From positions 106,531-170,530 of the forward strand of contig NZ_JAENRR010000005.1 in the NCBI RefSeq assembly GCF_016612505.1: 64,000 nucleotides of DNA, read 5' to 3'. The notes below the pieces were generated by a model. The model made no database searches. It had not been told where the DNA came from and saw only the letters and a list, made by a program, of their open reading frames with translations. Numbering within the stretch: position 1 is the stretch's first letter; each line of letters starts with the position of its first letter. This DNA is from Carboxylicivirga marina (GTDB lineage: Bacteria; Bacteroidota; Bacteroidia; Bacteroidales; Marinilabiliaceae). Both the position numbers and the translations under genes were made by a program. Below, piece after piece: positions 18,018-26,958 of the stretch.

Positions 18018-19763
18018 TTAGTAATTTGCCCACCATACTTTATTCATCATGTCCTTACTTTCTTCTGGTACATTATCATTAATGGCCACTTCACTTTCAG
18101 GCACTCTCATTCGCTGAGGCAGTTTAAAATTTGTACTACCTTGGGCATATTTCTCAATAGTTCTTTCCTCAGTTGCCCCATCAGGATTTACCCATGTACC
18201 TGTTATTGTCATGTCCTTATCAAGATAAACAAACTCAGGATGGCCTGTACGACGAAGAATTGAAAACGCCTGATGAGGCATTGTGTAAGCTGACACCCAG
18301 CGTTCGGTAGCAATTATAGCTTCTTTATCGTCCGCATCGCCACTGTTGAATTTGGCTACTACATCATCAGCAAAAGTACCAACTTCAGCACCCCACTTCT
18401 CGCAACTTGCTTCTAAGCCCGCTTTTAGCCACTCAGCATCTGATTGTCCGTACGATACTAAATTACGGTTAACGGCTTCGGCTAAGGCTAAACAAACTTC
18501 GGCATAATCGAGGCTTACCGGACTCCATGTCCCACCATCGTACCATATCGATGGGTGCATCCAAGAGTAATTATGAACTTCTCCCTCTACATCATCATTC
18601 TGAATATTTGTAATCACACCATCTTTAAGGAAGTATTCAGCTCTTCCTGGTCGACCTTTATGCTCATGCCCTTCCTTACCAAAAGGTTTCATAAAATACT
18701 TATCGAGGCGTGGATCATAAATACCAGACAAAGCATTAATATCATCTGTCGATGACCCACCTTCTTTGACTTGTGATGCAAATAATGCGCTCCCTTTCAT
18801 CACTTCAACGATTTCACGAGCAGGAATAAATGCTCCTGGACCAGGTCCCCAAGACAAGTTATATCCATCCCACTGGTATTCGCCATTTGGCATTGAACCA
18901 GGCCATGTTTTGAAGAAACCATAATATTGATTGTGAAGATCGGTTGATGATTGTGTTCGTTCTACCATAACATTATCATCGTTCCCTTCTAACAACGGAT
19001 ATTTTACGATATCTGCTAAAATAGTTTTAGCTCCATCGGCATCGGCATTTGAACGACGTAAAGCCATGCGTAAACGAAGTGAATTAGCAAACTTTCTCCA
19101 TTTTGAAACATCTCCACCGTAAACTAAATCATAGTCAGACATTGTTCCAATATTTACATCAGCGGCCAAATAGTCCTCCACAGCCATTTTTAATTTAGCT
19201 TCAATATCGTCATAGATATCTTTTTGAGCATCAAATTTTGGCGTTGGAATATCAATATTACCATGTTCTGAATAGGGTGCATCCCCAAATAAATCGGTTA
19301 TTTTAAGAAACTGAAATGAACGTAATACATGACATATTCCTGTAAATTCTTTTGCAAACTCATCCTCAGGATTTTGTTCGTAATACTCTAAAAGAACATT
19401 GGTATTAGCAAATAACGCTCCTCCATAGTGATTGACGAAAGAAGAAGAATTATAAGAATCCCAGGCAGCTGCAGTCCATCCTTCATGATAATCGTATGAA
19501 TTACCTGGTGCCCACCAGCCACCTTTGTAACCACCATCCACATGACCAGCAAAACGTTCGGCATGTAAAACAACACCACGCCAGAATTCGTATCTGTCTT
19601 CATGAAAAGCTTTACGCATACAACTAGCTAATACTGCTTCGGTAGCCGGATTATCAGCTGATGGTGAGTTGGGGTTTGTGTTCATCTGATCAAAATCATC
19701 AGTACAACTGAAGCTTGTTACAGCAAGCAAACCAACTAAAATATATTTATTAAATATTTTCAT
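18018..19763 (-). CDS. SusD/RagB-family outer-membrane nutrient-binding lipoprotein
   Basis: This 581-residue protein partners the SusC gene 20 bases upstream. The signal ends at Cys20 (TSFSCTDDFD), again with acidic residues just after the lipidated cysteine. Family features are GICHVLRSFQFLKITDLFGD, WRKFANSLRLRMALRRS and VCLALAEAVNR. The C-terminus ends in the usual Trp-rich PEESKDMMNKVWW. It is clearly related to the SusD gene of the other pair but too different to be a recent copy. It should bind nutrient at the cell surface; the ligand is unknown. Confidence 0.93.
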   Translation of the reverse strand: MKIFNKYILVGLLAVTSFSCTDDFDQMNTNPNSPSADNPATEAVLASCMRKAFHEDRYEFWRGVVLHAERFAGHVDGGYKGGWWAPGNSYDYHEGWTAAAWDSYNSSSFVNHYGGALFANTNVLLEYYEQNPEDEFAKEFTGICHVLRSFQFLKITDLFGDAPYSEHGNIDIPTPKFDAQKDIYDDIEAKLKMAVEDYLAADVNIGTMSDYDLVYGGDVSKWRKFANSLRLRMALRRSNADADGAKTILADIVKYPLLEGNDDNVMVERTQSSTDLHNQYYGFFKTWPGSMPNGEYQWDGYNLSWGPGPGAFIPAREIVEVMKGSALFASQVKEGGSSTDDINALSGIYDPRLDKYFMKPFGKEGHEHKGRPGRAEYFLKDGVITNIQNDDVEGEVHNYSWMHPSIWYDGGTWSPVSLDYAEVCLALAEAVNRNLVSYGQSDAEWLKAGLEASCEKWGAEVGTFADDVVAKFNSGDADDKEAIIATERWVSAYTMPHQAFSILRRTGHPEFVYLDKDMTITGTWVNPDGATEERTIEKYAQGSTNFKLPQRMRVPESEVAINDNVPEESKDMMNKVWWANY

Positions 19764-19783
19764 CTGTTTAAATTTACTTTTGA

Positions 19784-22700
19784 TTAAAACTTAACATTTA
19801 CAGTAAAACCATAAGAAGTTGTAGAAGGCACATTGTATAAGTTATACCCTTGTGCGTTACCGGTACCCCAGGTTTGATTCGGGTCAATGTCTTTTGCATC
19901 TTCATCGCGATAAATAAAGAACAGGTTATAAGCATTGAAGTTAAGGCTCAAGTTTTTAATGAAGAAACCTGGGTCGAGCTTGAAATTATAACCGAAACTT
20001 AACTCACGCAGGCGAACATTGGTTGCATCAACAACCCATGGCTCACCATAGTTAGCCAATCCACCCCAATAAGCCTGTGCATTCATCAATACGGTCGTTG
20101 GATCGCCATTGGCATCAACACCCGATACCTCAACTCCGTTTTCGCGATGCGCCTGGGTATTTTCTGTTATTCCTTTGGCAGTCATAGCTCCTTTCGTAGC
20201 ATTCATAACATCACCACCAATCTTACCATCAACTAACACTCGTAAGTTCAATCGCTTGTATGAGAATGTATTTAACCAACCAAATGTTGCATCTGGCGTA
20301 AAATTACCAAGCTCCACACGCTCATTACCTGCCAGGAAGCCATTATTACCTAATTGATACTCACCATCAACTTTGGCAGGCATACCCATGATTACGCCAT
20401 ATCCGTTTTTGCCTTTATTGGCAACAATTTGAACTCCACCAACAATGTTTCCTAAATCGGCCAGAACTTGTGTATCTAATCCTTCAGCAAGTTCTTTAAC
20501 TTCGGTAACGTTCTTAGCTAAAGTTAAAGTTGTTTCCCACTCGAAAGAACCGGTTTGAACAGGAATACCTCCTAATGACATTTCAAATCCACTGTTAACC
20601 ACATCGCCACCGTTTAAGTACTTATTAACATAACCAGTTGCAGATGACACCTTTGTAGTGAACAACTGATTTTTAGTTGACTGTGTGTAGTAGTTAAAGT
20701 CAGCGAATAATCGATTATTATAAGCTCTAAAATCAACACCAAATTCAAATGAACCAGTACGTTCTGGTTTCAAATCTGGTACACCAGGAGTTCCGTCAAC
20801 ATCCATCAAAGGAATACCATTATGGTCTAATAAAGGATTAACTCCAAAAGTAGTAGCTAAACGATAAGGATCGGAATCGTTACCTACTTCAGCATATCCA
20901 ACACGAACTTTCAATAAGTTCACATTATCCATTTCAAGCACTTCAGTTATTAGGATACTTGTTGAAACAGCCGGATAAAAGTAAGAACGGTTTTCTTTTG
21001 GAAGCGTTGAACTCCAGTCGTTACGGAAAGATGCATCTAAATAAAGGAAATTTCTATATCCTAAATTCAATGTTGCATAAGCTGAGTTTACTTGCTTTTC
21101 GTAGATATTGTAACTCGCATTTTTATTTAGATAATTCTGAATATTCCAAAATCCATTTGAAATAACATCATCACCACGATTATAAGTTGATTGACTTTGG
21201 TTTTTCATGATGTTTCCACCAAGGTTAACTCCAAAATCCAACTCACCAAAACGCTTGTTATAACTTAATAAAGCATCAAAGTTTGACTCGCGACGCTTGT
21301 ATTGGTTCATTATCCACTGACCAGTACTATTTTGCTTATGACCAATATTATAACGTTCCTCAATTGAGTTATCGGTATAATCGGTACCTGCTCTTACAAA
21401 ACCTGACAGATTATTTGTGATATCAAAATCAACTTTAATGAAGCCAATTAAACGGTCCTTCTTGTTAATCATGTTATCGTGCAAGGTTGTCCAATATGGA
21501 TTCATTTGCGTTCCGATAAACGGATCGTTAGGTGTGTTTTCATAGTTGTAACGCTTTAACTCATTTAAGTTTGTATTACGAGGTAAGGTTAATAAACCGT
21601 AAATCGCATTACTACTTCCCTCTCCTAACCATGTTCCACCTTCAATCTCCTGATTGATATAGTTGGCTTTGGCATCTACACGTAACCAATCAGCCAAATC
21701 GTATTGTGTTCTAATATTAAAATTATGACGATTTTGTTCATTGCCAGGAACAATACCACTTCCATTTAAATTCGTATACGAGAATCGAGACGAACCATTT
21801 TCTCCTCCTTTAGTTAGGGCAATGGTATTGGTTGATTTAAAGCCTGTCTCGAAAAAGTCCTTGATATTATTCGGTTGTGGCGAATACGTTAAATTTTCTT
21901 CAAAACCACTCCACGATGGCAAGCTCTGACCTTCCATTGCAGGTCCCCAACTATCATCGGTTACTGTAGTGCTGTAAGTTGGAACATTATTGACATAACT
22001 ACCTTGTCCGTACTTGTTTTGTACTTTTGGTAAATACTGGTCTGTTACGACATCAAACATGTTTGAACTTGATATTTCAACTCCAAGTCCTTGTCCTTTC
22101 GTACCTGATTTGGTAGTGATAATAATCGCACCGTTCTGTGCACGCGAGCCGTATAAAGCGGCAGCATTAGGACCTTTTAGAACAGTTACATTTTCGATGT
22201 CATCGGGGTTAATATCCATCGAACCCGAACCGAAATCTTTACGATCCCATACACCAGAAGCTTCTTCAACTGTGGAGTTGTTTACTGGTACACCATCAAC
22301 CACATAAAGCGGCTGGTTATTACCAGAAATTGAACTATTACCACGCAAAACAACACGGTTTGAAGAACCTAGTCCACCTTGCGCAGAACCTAAGTCTAAA
22401 CCGGCAACTTTACCCTGCATTGAACTTAGTACATCACTACCTGCTGCAGCTTGTATTTCTTCGCTGTCTACTTTTGATACGCCATACCCAAGTGACTTTT
22501 CTTCGCGCTTGATTCCTAGAGCTGTAACAACTACAGCATCTAAATCAACGGCATCGGGCTGTAATGCCACATTAATTGTTGTTTGAGCACCAACTGTGTA
22601 TTCCTGAGCCTTCATTCCTACAAACGTAAATGAAATGACCTCACCATTGGGAGCAGTAATGGTGTAGTTACCATCAATGTCAGTAATTGTACCATTGGTA

Positions 22701-22864
22701 GTACCTTTTTGAACCACAGAAACACCCGGTATTGGCATTCCATCTTCGGCACTAGTTACAGTACCGCTAATTGAAACATCTTGGGCAATTGCTATACTTA
22801 CTGATAAAAGCAACATAACTGCACCAATGAGTCCTCTTTGAATCCAGTTAATTCTTCTTTTCAT
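19784..22864 (-). CDS. SusC/RagA-family TonB-linked outer-membrane transporter
   Basis: The 1026-residue barrel has the same order as its neighbour: signal peptide (cleavage near SIAIAQ), carboxypeptidase-regulatory-like domain (GTVTSAEDGMPIPGVSVVQKG), linker AVVVTALGIKREEKSLGYGV, plug with MQGKVAGLDLGSAQGGLG and YVVDGVPVNN, and a barrel ending TSYGFTVNVKF. Wording in the N-terminal 150 residues is very close to the other SusC, pointing to an old tandem duplication; the barrels differ more. It is the first large gene of its unit, but a 48-codon membrane-peptide ORF ends 36 bases upstream of its ATG. Confidence 0.95.
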   Translation of the reverse strand: MKRRINWIQRGLIGAVMLLLSVSIAIAQDVSISGTVTSAEDGMPIPGVSVVQKGTTNGTITDIDGNYTITAPNGEVISFTFVGMKAQEYTVGAQTTINVALQPDAVDLDAVVVTALGIKREEKSLGYGVSKVDSEEIQAAAGSDVLSSMQGKVAGLDLGSAQGGLGSSNRVVLRGNSSISGNNQPLYVVDGVPVNNSTVEEASGVWDRKDFGSGSMDINPDDIENVTVLKGPNAAALYGSRAQNGAIIITTKSGTKGQGLGVEISSSNMFDVVTDQYLPKVQNKYGQGSYVNNVPTYSTTVTDDSWGPAMEGQSLPSWSGFEENLTYSPQPNNIKDFFETGFKSTNTIALTKGGENGSSRFSYTNLNGSGIVPGNEQNRHNFNIRTQYDLADWLRVDAKANYINQEIEGGTWLGEGSSNAIYGLLTLPRNTNLNELKRYNYENTPNDPFIGTQMNPYWTTLHDNMINKKDRLIGFIKVDFDITNNLSGFVRAGTDYTDNSIEERYNIGHKQNSTGQWIMNQYKRRESNFDALLSYNKRFGELDFGVNLGGNIMKNQSQSTYNRGDDVISNGFWNIQNYLNKNASYNIYEKQVNSAYATLNLGYRNFLYLDASFRNDWSSTLPKENRSYFYPAVSTSILITEVLEMDNVNLLKVRVGYAEVGNDSDPYRLATTFGVNPLLDHNGIPLMDVDGTPGVPDLKPERTGSFEFGVDFRAYNNRLFADFNYYTQSTKNQLFTTKVSSATGYVNKYLNGGDVVNSGFEMSLGGIPVQTGSFEWETTLTLAKNVTEVKELAEGLDTQVLADLGNIVGGVQIVANKGKNGYGVIMGMPAKVDGEYQLGNNGFLAGNERVELGNFTPDATFGWLNTFSYKRLNLRVLVDGKIGGDVMNATKGAMTAKGITENTQAHRENGVEVSGVDANGDPTTVLMNAQAYWGGLANYGEPWVVDATNVRLRELSFGYNFKLDPGFFIKNLSLNFNAYNLFFIYRDEDAKDIDPNQTWGTGNAQGYNLYNVPSTTSYGFTVNVKF

Positions 22865-22900
22865 AAAGAGTTTAATTTTTGGAATTAGTTAACATATTAA

Positions 22901-23047
22901 TTATATGAATGTGAGAAGTAGCAACAGGGTTAACATGAGTATTAAAAGGACAATCAGCACGCTGCGTATTAAAAAATAGCGGCGCGCCTCATGCTTTATA
23001 CTCGATGGTTTATCTCTGTCGCTTATTGTCATTTTCATTTGTTCCAT
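22901..23047 (-). CDS. Small single-span membrane peptide ahead of susC (candidate gene)
   Basis: A 48-codon frame from ATG 23045-23047 to TAA 22901-22903, on the susC strand. The N-terminal half is polar and basic (DRDKPSSIKHEARR), followed by about 20 consecutive hydrophobic residues (SVLIVLLILMLTLLLLLTF) and an immediate stop. The positive charges just before the helix predict N-terminus in, C-terminus out. In-frame ATGs at codons 4 and 6 are alternative starts; because a TAGATTTG -7 box lies only 12 bases upstream of the first ATG, codon 4 or 6 may be the real start. No family recognised. The very regular topology and the position argue for a real gene. Confidence 0.55.
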   Translation of the reverse strand: MEQMKMTISDRDKPSSIKHEARRYFLIRSVLIVLLILMLTLLLLLTFI

Positions 23048-23058
23048 TTCAACGACAG

Positions 23059-23066
23059 CAAATCTA
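23059..23066 (-). promoter_or_regulatory. Predicted -7 box for the small ORF and the first SusCD pair
   Basis: TAGATTTG on the minus strand is an exact match to TAnnTTTG. It would start a transcript that runs through the small membrane ORF into susC. The -33 element is not clear. Confidence 0.4.
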
Positions 23067-23248
23067 TAGGAAGGCAACATGGGCGAATTAAACCAATGTT
23101 GTTAATGATAGAACTTTTAACACTTGAATAACACTATTGTGCCAGAGTATTACTATTGTTGCATATAGCTGTTATTAAAGACTTAACAAGAGTTATTTTA
23201 AGAAACAATTATTAATTAAACTTGATTGAGTTCGAAGAAAAGGACATA

Positions 23249-23272
23249 AAAAAAGGTGGATAAACCACCTTT
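23249..23272 (-). terminator. Intrinsic terminator of the miaB-like/mtaB unit
   Basis: AAAGGTGG (23252-23259) pairs with CCACCTTT (23265-23272), loop ATAAA; the minus strand continues with T. It lies 24 bases past the mtaB stop. Confidence 0.75.
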
Positions 23273-23295
23273 CATATTTGCTTAGAATTCATTTC

Positions 23296-24582
23296 TTATT
23301 CAACTATCTTAGCCCTTAGACATGGATCTATCGAATCATTTTCCATATCTAGAATTTGAATATTATAGAGTTGATTCTTTTTAAGCTTTCCGGCTATTTT
23401 TACAGGAATATAATACTCACCATAACCCTTAGAGTAGCCATCTTTAACGGTATCAATTAACACCTGCTGTGTTTTACCAATAAATTGTTTCCTGTATTTA
23501 ATTTTAGCATCAACTGCTACCTGACGTAACTCTTCACTTCTTTTTGTCTTTTCTTTTTCGGGCACTACATTGGTCATGCGCGCTGCTCTTGTATCTTCAC
23601 GTTTTGAATACTTGAAGGTATGTACATGGCCAAACTGCATTTCGTTAACGGCATCGAGCGATTGCTGAAAATCCGCTACTGACTCTTCAGGAAAACCCAC
23701 AATTATATCTGTGGTAATGTTAAATAATGGGTCAATGGTACGCAGGCGCTCTATAATTCGTTGATACAATTTATAGGTATACATGCGGCGCATCTTTAGC
23801 AATACCGATTCGGAAGCACTTTGTAGGCACAAATGCAAATGCGGTGTAATTTTCGGATGTTTTAATAATTCAAAAAATTCATCATCGAAACTGTCGGGCT
23901 CGATGGAAGAGATGCGAACTCTGAAATCCAAATCTAAATCAACGATTTGCTTAAGCAGCGCTGAAAAATTGGTGCCATTATCGTTATATCGACTGATGTT
24001 AACACCTGTTATAACCACTTCTTTATAACCAAAGGAAACTACTTGACGGATATTCTCCAGAATATCATCTACCGAACGACTAACTGCCCTCCCCCTAACC
24101 TTAGGAATTATACAGAAGGTGCAGTAGTTGTCACAACCATCCTGAATTTTGATCATACTTCGGGTGTGAAAAGTTTCGGCAGCAGGAGCATAACTAAAGA
24201 CTCCCCCCTTATGATCATTGGAAGGTTTTATCTCTTTATTAAAATGTGCTTCAACTAACTGCGGTATAGCGCTCTTCTGATCATTATTAATTACGTATGC
24301 ATTAGGATAACGCTTTTCGAGCTGCTCCTTATGATGGTTAGCCATGCAACCGGTTATAATAAGCATACCTCCATGCCCCTGATTTAAGGCTTTATTAACA
24401 ACATAACGCGATTTCTGATCGCTCTGATTAGTAACAGTACACGTATTCACCACAAACACATCAGTGTCCTTGCTATCTTCAACCACATCGTAACCTAAGT
24501 TCACAAACTTTGAGGCCAAGGCGTCGGTTTCGAATTGATTTAATCGACAACCTAACGTCTTAAATCCAACCTTTCTTTTCAT
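23296..24582 (-). CDS. mtaB: tRNA t6A37 methylthiotransferase MtaB
   Basis: The 428-residue radical-SAM enzyme adds a methylthio group to threonylcarbamoyl-adenosine 37 of ANN-decoding tRNAs. The N-terminal cluster domain has cysteines in TLGCRLNQFETD, VNTCTVTNQSDQ (the TVTN wording marks the MtaB subgroup rather than MiaB or RimO) and TGCMAN. The radical-SAM triad is CDNYCTFC, and a TRAM-like RNA-binding domain closes the protein. It starts with ATG 24580-24582, four bases after the stop of the MiaB-like gene, so both tRNA-modifying enzymes share a transcript. Confidence 0.92.
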   Translation of the reverse strand: MKRKVGFKTLGCRLNQFETDALASKFVNLGYDVVEDSKDTDVFVVNTCTVTNQSDQKSRYVVNKALNQGHGGMLIITGCMANHHKEQLEKRYPNAYVINNDQKSAIPQLVEAHFNKEIKPSNDHKGGVFSYAPAAETFHTRSMIKIQDGCDNYCTFCIIPKVRGRAVSRSVDDILENIRQVVSFGYKEVVITGVNISRYNDNGTNFSALLKQIVDLDLDFRVRISSIEPDSFDDEFFELLKHPKITPHLHLCLQSASESVLLKMRRMYTYKLYQRIIERLRTIDPLFNITTDIIVGFPEESVADFQQSLDAVNEMQFGHVHTFKYSKREDTRAARMTNVVPEKEKTKRSEELRQVAVDAKIKYRKQFIGKTQQVLIDTVKDGYSKGYGEYYIPVKIAGKLKKNQLYNIQILDMENDSIDPCLRAKIVE

Positions 24583-24586
24583 CCTG

Positions 24587-25930
24587 TTATTCTACCAATT
24601 CTGACACTTCAACCAATTCTCCTTCAACTGAAAAATTGCTGGCTGATGTAATCTTCACATTCACAATTTGTCCGATTAATGATTGATCTTCAGAAGCAAA
24701 TCGAACGGTTATTTTACCCTCTGTCTGACTACTTAAATAACCACCTTTTCTATCCGTATCGCGAACTAAAACAGAATATACATTACCAAGCATGTTACGA
24801 TTGTATGATCCGGCAACCTCAGCTAAATCCTCTGACAATAGTACCAATCGTTCTTTTTTAACTTTTAAATCGACATCATCAGGCCAACTGTACGATGCGG
24901 CTCCAGGCCGTTTTGAATACATAGCAATGTAGGCCATGTTATACTCAAATTCTTTTAAAGCTTTACGCGTATTTTGAAACTGCTCTTCTGTTTCACCCGA
25001 GAAACCAACAATGATATCGGTAAATAAAGTCGCTTGTGGTATCAATTCCCGGATGACAGATACTGTTTCCCGATACTTTTTAACCGAATGCTTACGATTC
25101 ATTTTAATAAGCACTTTATCATCACCCGATTGAATGGGTAAATGAATCTGTTTGGCCAAACAATCATATTTTGCAATCACTTCAACAACATCTCGTCCCA
25201 TGTCGCGCGGATGTGGCGAAGTAAAATACACCCAAAATGTTTGTGAACTTTCGTTGCCTATTTTGCCGATCTCTTCCAGCAATTGTGAAAAGGATAATTC
25301 ATTACCTTTTTTATCAAGTCCGTATGAGTTAACATTTTGCCCTAGTAATGTTATTGACTTATAACCTTTCTCAACCAGACTTTTGACTTCATCGATGATT
25401 TCTTGAGAAGGACGACTGACCTCACGGCCACGTGTGTATGGTACGGCACAAAATGAGCAAAACTTATCGCAACCATTCTGTATTGGTATAAAGGCTTCAA
25501 ATGAACTGTTGTACTTAGGTTTCACCTGCCAAAAAAAGCTCATTTCTTCCTTTGGGTTAAGGTTATCTTTTTCTAAACCTACCGGTGTTGTAATACCATA
25601 TTGCGACATCATTTGCGGAAATTGAGGTAACTCACGCATAGCAAATACGATATCAAAGAGCTTTAAGAACTTCTTTTTATCTGCAGGTAAAATACATCCA
25701 CTGATGAATGTAATCAAGTTTTGAGAGGCTTTACGTTTATTCCAATTGGCAATTTTAGAATAAACCTTGTCGATGGCCTTTTGACGAACCGAGCAAGCCA
25801 ATATACCAATAATATTGGCATCGTTTTCGTCATCGGTCCATTGGGCTCCCATCCCTTCCAGAACACGCTTTACCCTTTCACTATCAGATTGATTCATCTG
25901 ACATCCCAATGTTACTAAATGATATTTCAC
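24587..25930 (-). CDS. MiaB-like tRNA methylthiotransferase (divergent subgroup)
   Basis: This 447-residue radical-SAM methylthiotransferase has the N-terminal cluster cysteines in TLGCQMNQSDSERV, ILACSVRQKAIDKVYSKI and SGCILPADKKK, the radical-SAM triad CDKFCSFC and a C-terminal TRAM domain. The SVRQKA wording is closest to MiaB, which modifies i6A37 of tRNA. However, ILAC replaces the usual NTC before the second cysteine, and the FDIVFAMRELP segment is unlike the common bacterial MiaB, so I give no symbol. The start is GTG (25928-25930); no in-frame ATG lies between it and the upstream stop, and the GTG places the first cysteine motif at the normal distance. Confidence 0.85.
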   Translation of the reverse strand: MKYHLVTLGCQMNQSDSERVKRVLEGMGAQWTDDENDANIIGILACSVRQKAIDKVYSKIANWNKRKASQNLITFISGCILPADKKKFLKLFDIVFAMRELPQFPQMMSQYGITTPVGLEKDNLNPKEEMSFFWQVKPKYNSSFEAFIPIQNGCDKFCSFCAVPYTRGREVSRPSQEIIDEVKSLVEKGYKSITLLGQNVNSYGLDKKGNELSFSQLLEEIGKIGNESSQTFWVYFTSPHPRDMGRDVVEVIAKYDCLAKQIHLPIQSGDDKVLIKMNRKHSVKKYRETVSVIRELIPQATLFTDIIVGFSGETEEQFQNTRKALKEFEYNMAYIAMYSKRPGAASYSWPDDVDLKVKKERLVLLSEDLAEVAGSYNRNMLGNVYSVLVRDTDRKGGYLSSQTEGKITVRFASEDQSLIGQIVNVKITSASNFSVEGELVEVSELVE

Positions 25931-25979
25931 TCTATGTCTGCTTAATTACTATATCTTAAACTCAATCAAATTTCCGTTT

Positions 25980-26699
25980 CTAGAAATATACTTCGGCATG
26001 AATGTTATCTGTACTCACCCCTTGCTCTTCCAGTATATCATATACATCATGAATCATATTACAGTTGCCACACAAATAATAATGGGCATCTTTTCCAAAC
26101 GAATTTGTCTTAAGATAATCCGTTACACGACCATTATAATCACCTTTGCTTTCTTGCGATGTACAAAGCACATAATCTTCTTTGTTAAAAGCATCTGCTT
26201 CATATGCTTCTTCGGCATATTTCACACCATGCAATAAGGTGTAGTTCAAATCTGGTTTACTCAACACAAAGCTATGAAATGGTGAAATACCGGTTCCACT
26301 AGCAATAAAAACATATTTCTGATTTGCCGGAAGGTTTTTATTTATTGTAAAATACCCAACAGGCTCTTCTACGACCACAAATCCACCTTTTTGCAACTTC
26401 TTTAAACTAGGTGATACCAAGCCATTTTCTACTTCTTTTACCAAAATCTCAAGACAATCGTCTTGCTCGGCACTATAAATCGAATATTCACGCGTATGAA
26501 TTCCATTTGGAGGTCCTACACACACATGTTGCCCAGCTTCAAAATCCAATTCTTTCTTTTCAATTCTTAATACAAAGGTGCTATCTGTTAAGTAACGAAT
26601 ATCTAATATTTCGTGTAGATCTGTTTTAATTTTATTGGCTACCGGAACTTCTTTACTCATAATTATTGCTTGTTTGTTCATTTTCTTGAATCGTTCCAT
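25980..26699 (-). CDS. Ferredoxin-NADP reductase-like FAD/NAD(P)-binding oxidoreductase
   Basis: A 239-residue flavoprotein of the FNR superfamily. The FAD-binding barrel holds TREYSIYSA (the RxYS FAD motif), and the nucleotide domain has VFIASGTGISPFHSFV and a C-terminal YYLCGNCNMIHDVYDIL. There is no iron-sulfur domain, so it should move electrons between NAD(P)H and a separate small carrier such as ferredoxin or flavodoxin. The exact partner cannot be read here. ATG 26697-26699 gives the longest form; ATGs at codons 7 and 14 are alternatives, and the fold proper begins only after residue 20. It is divergent from the hybrid regulator. Confidence 0.85.
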   Translation of the reverse strand: MERFKKMNKQAIIMSKEVPVANKIKTDLHEILDIRYLTDSTFVLRIEKKELDFEAGQHVCVGPPNGIHTREYSIYSAEQDDCLEILVKEVENGLVSPSLKKLQKGGFVVVEEPVGYFTINKNLPANQKYVFIASGTGISPFHSFVLSKPDLNYTLLHGVKYAEEAYEADAFNKEDYVLCTSQESKGDYNGRVTDYLKTNSFGKDAHYYLCGNCNMIHDVYDILEEQGVSTDNIHAEVYF

Positions 26700-26958
26700 A
26701 TCACTAGAATGGAATTTTACTCAACAATTAACACTCCAAAACCTGATTTGGTTTAATAAAAAAGACCTACAAGTGTTAATTTAAGTTATTGAAGGTTGTC
26801 TTGACAATCTGTAAAGCTTTTATAATCATATAAACAAATGTCAAATGAAACCTTTTAAAAGCTCCTAGGCAAGCATGCAAATTATTTGAAACTAAACGAC
26901 AAGCATATAATAAGCAAACAACAGTTATGATTTTTTTCTATCTTCATCACAATCTAAA

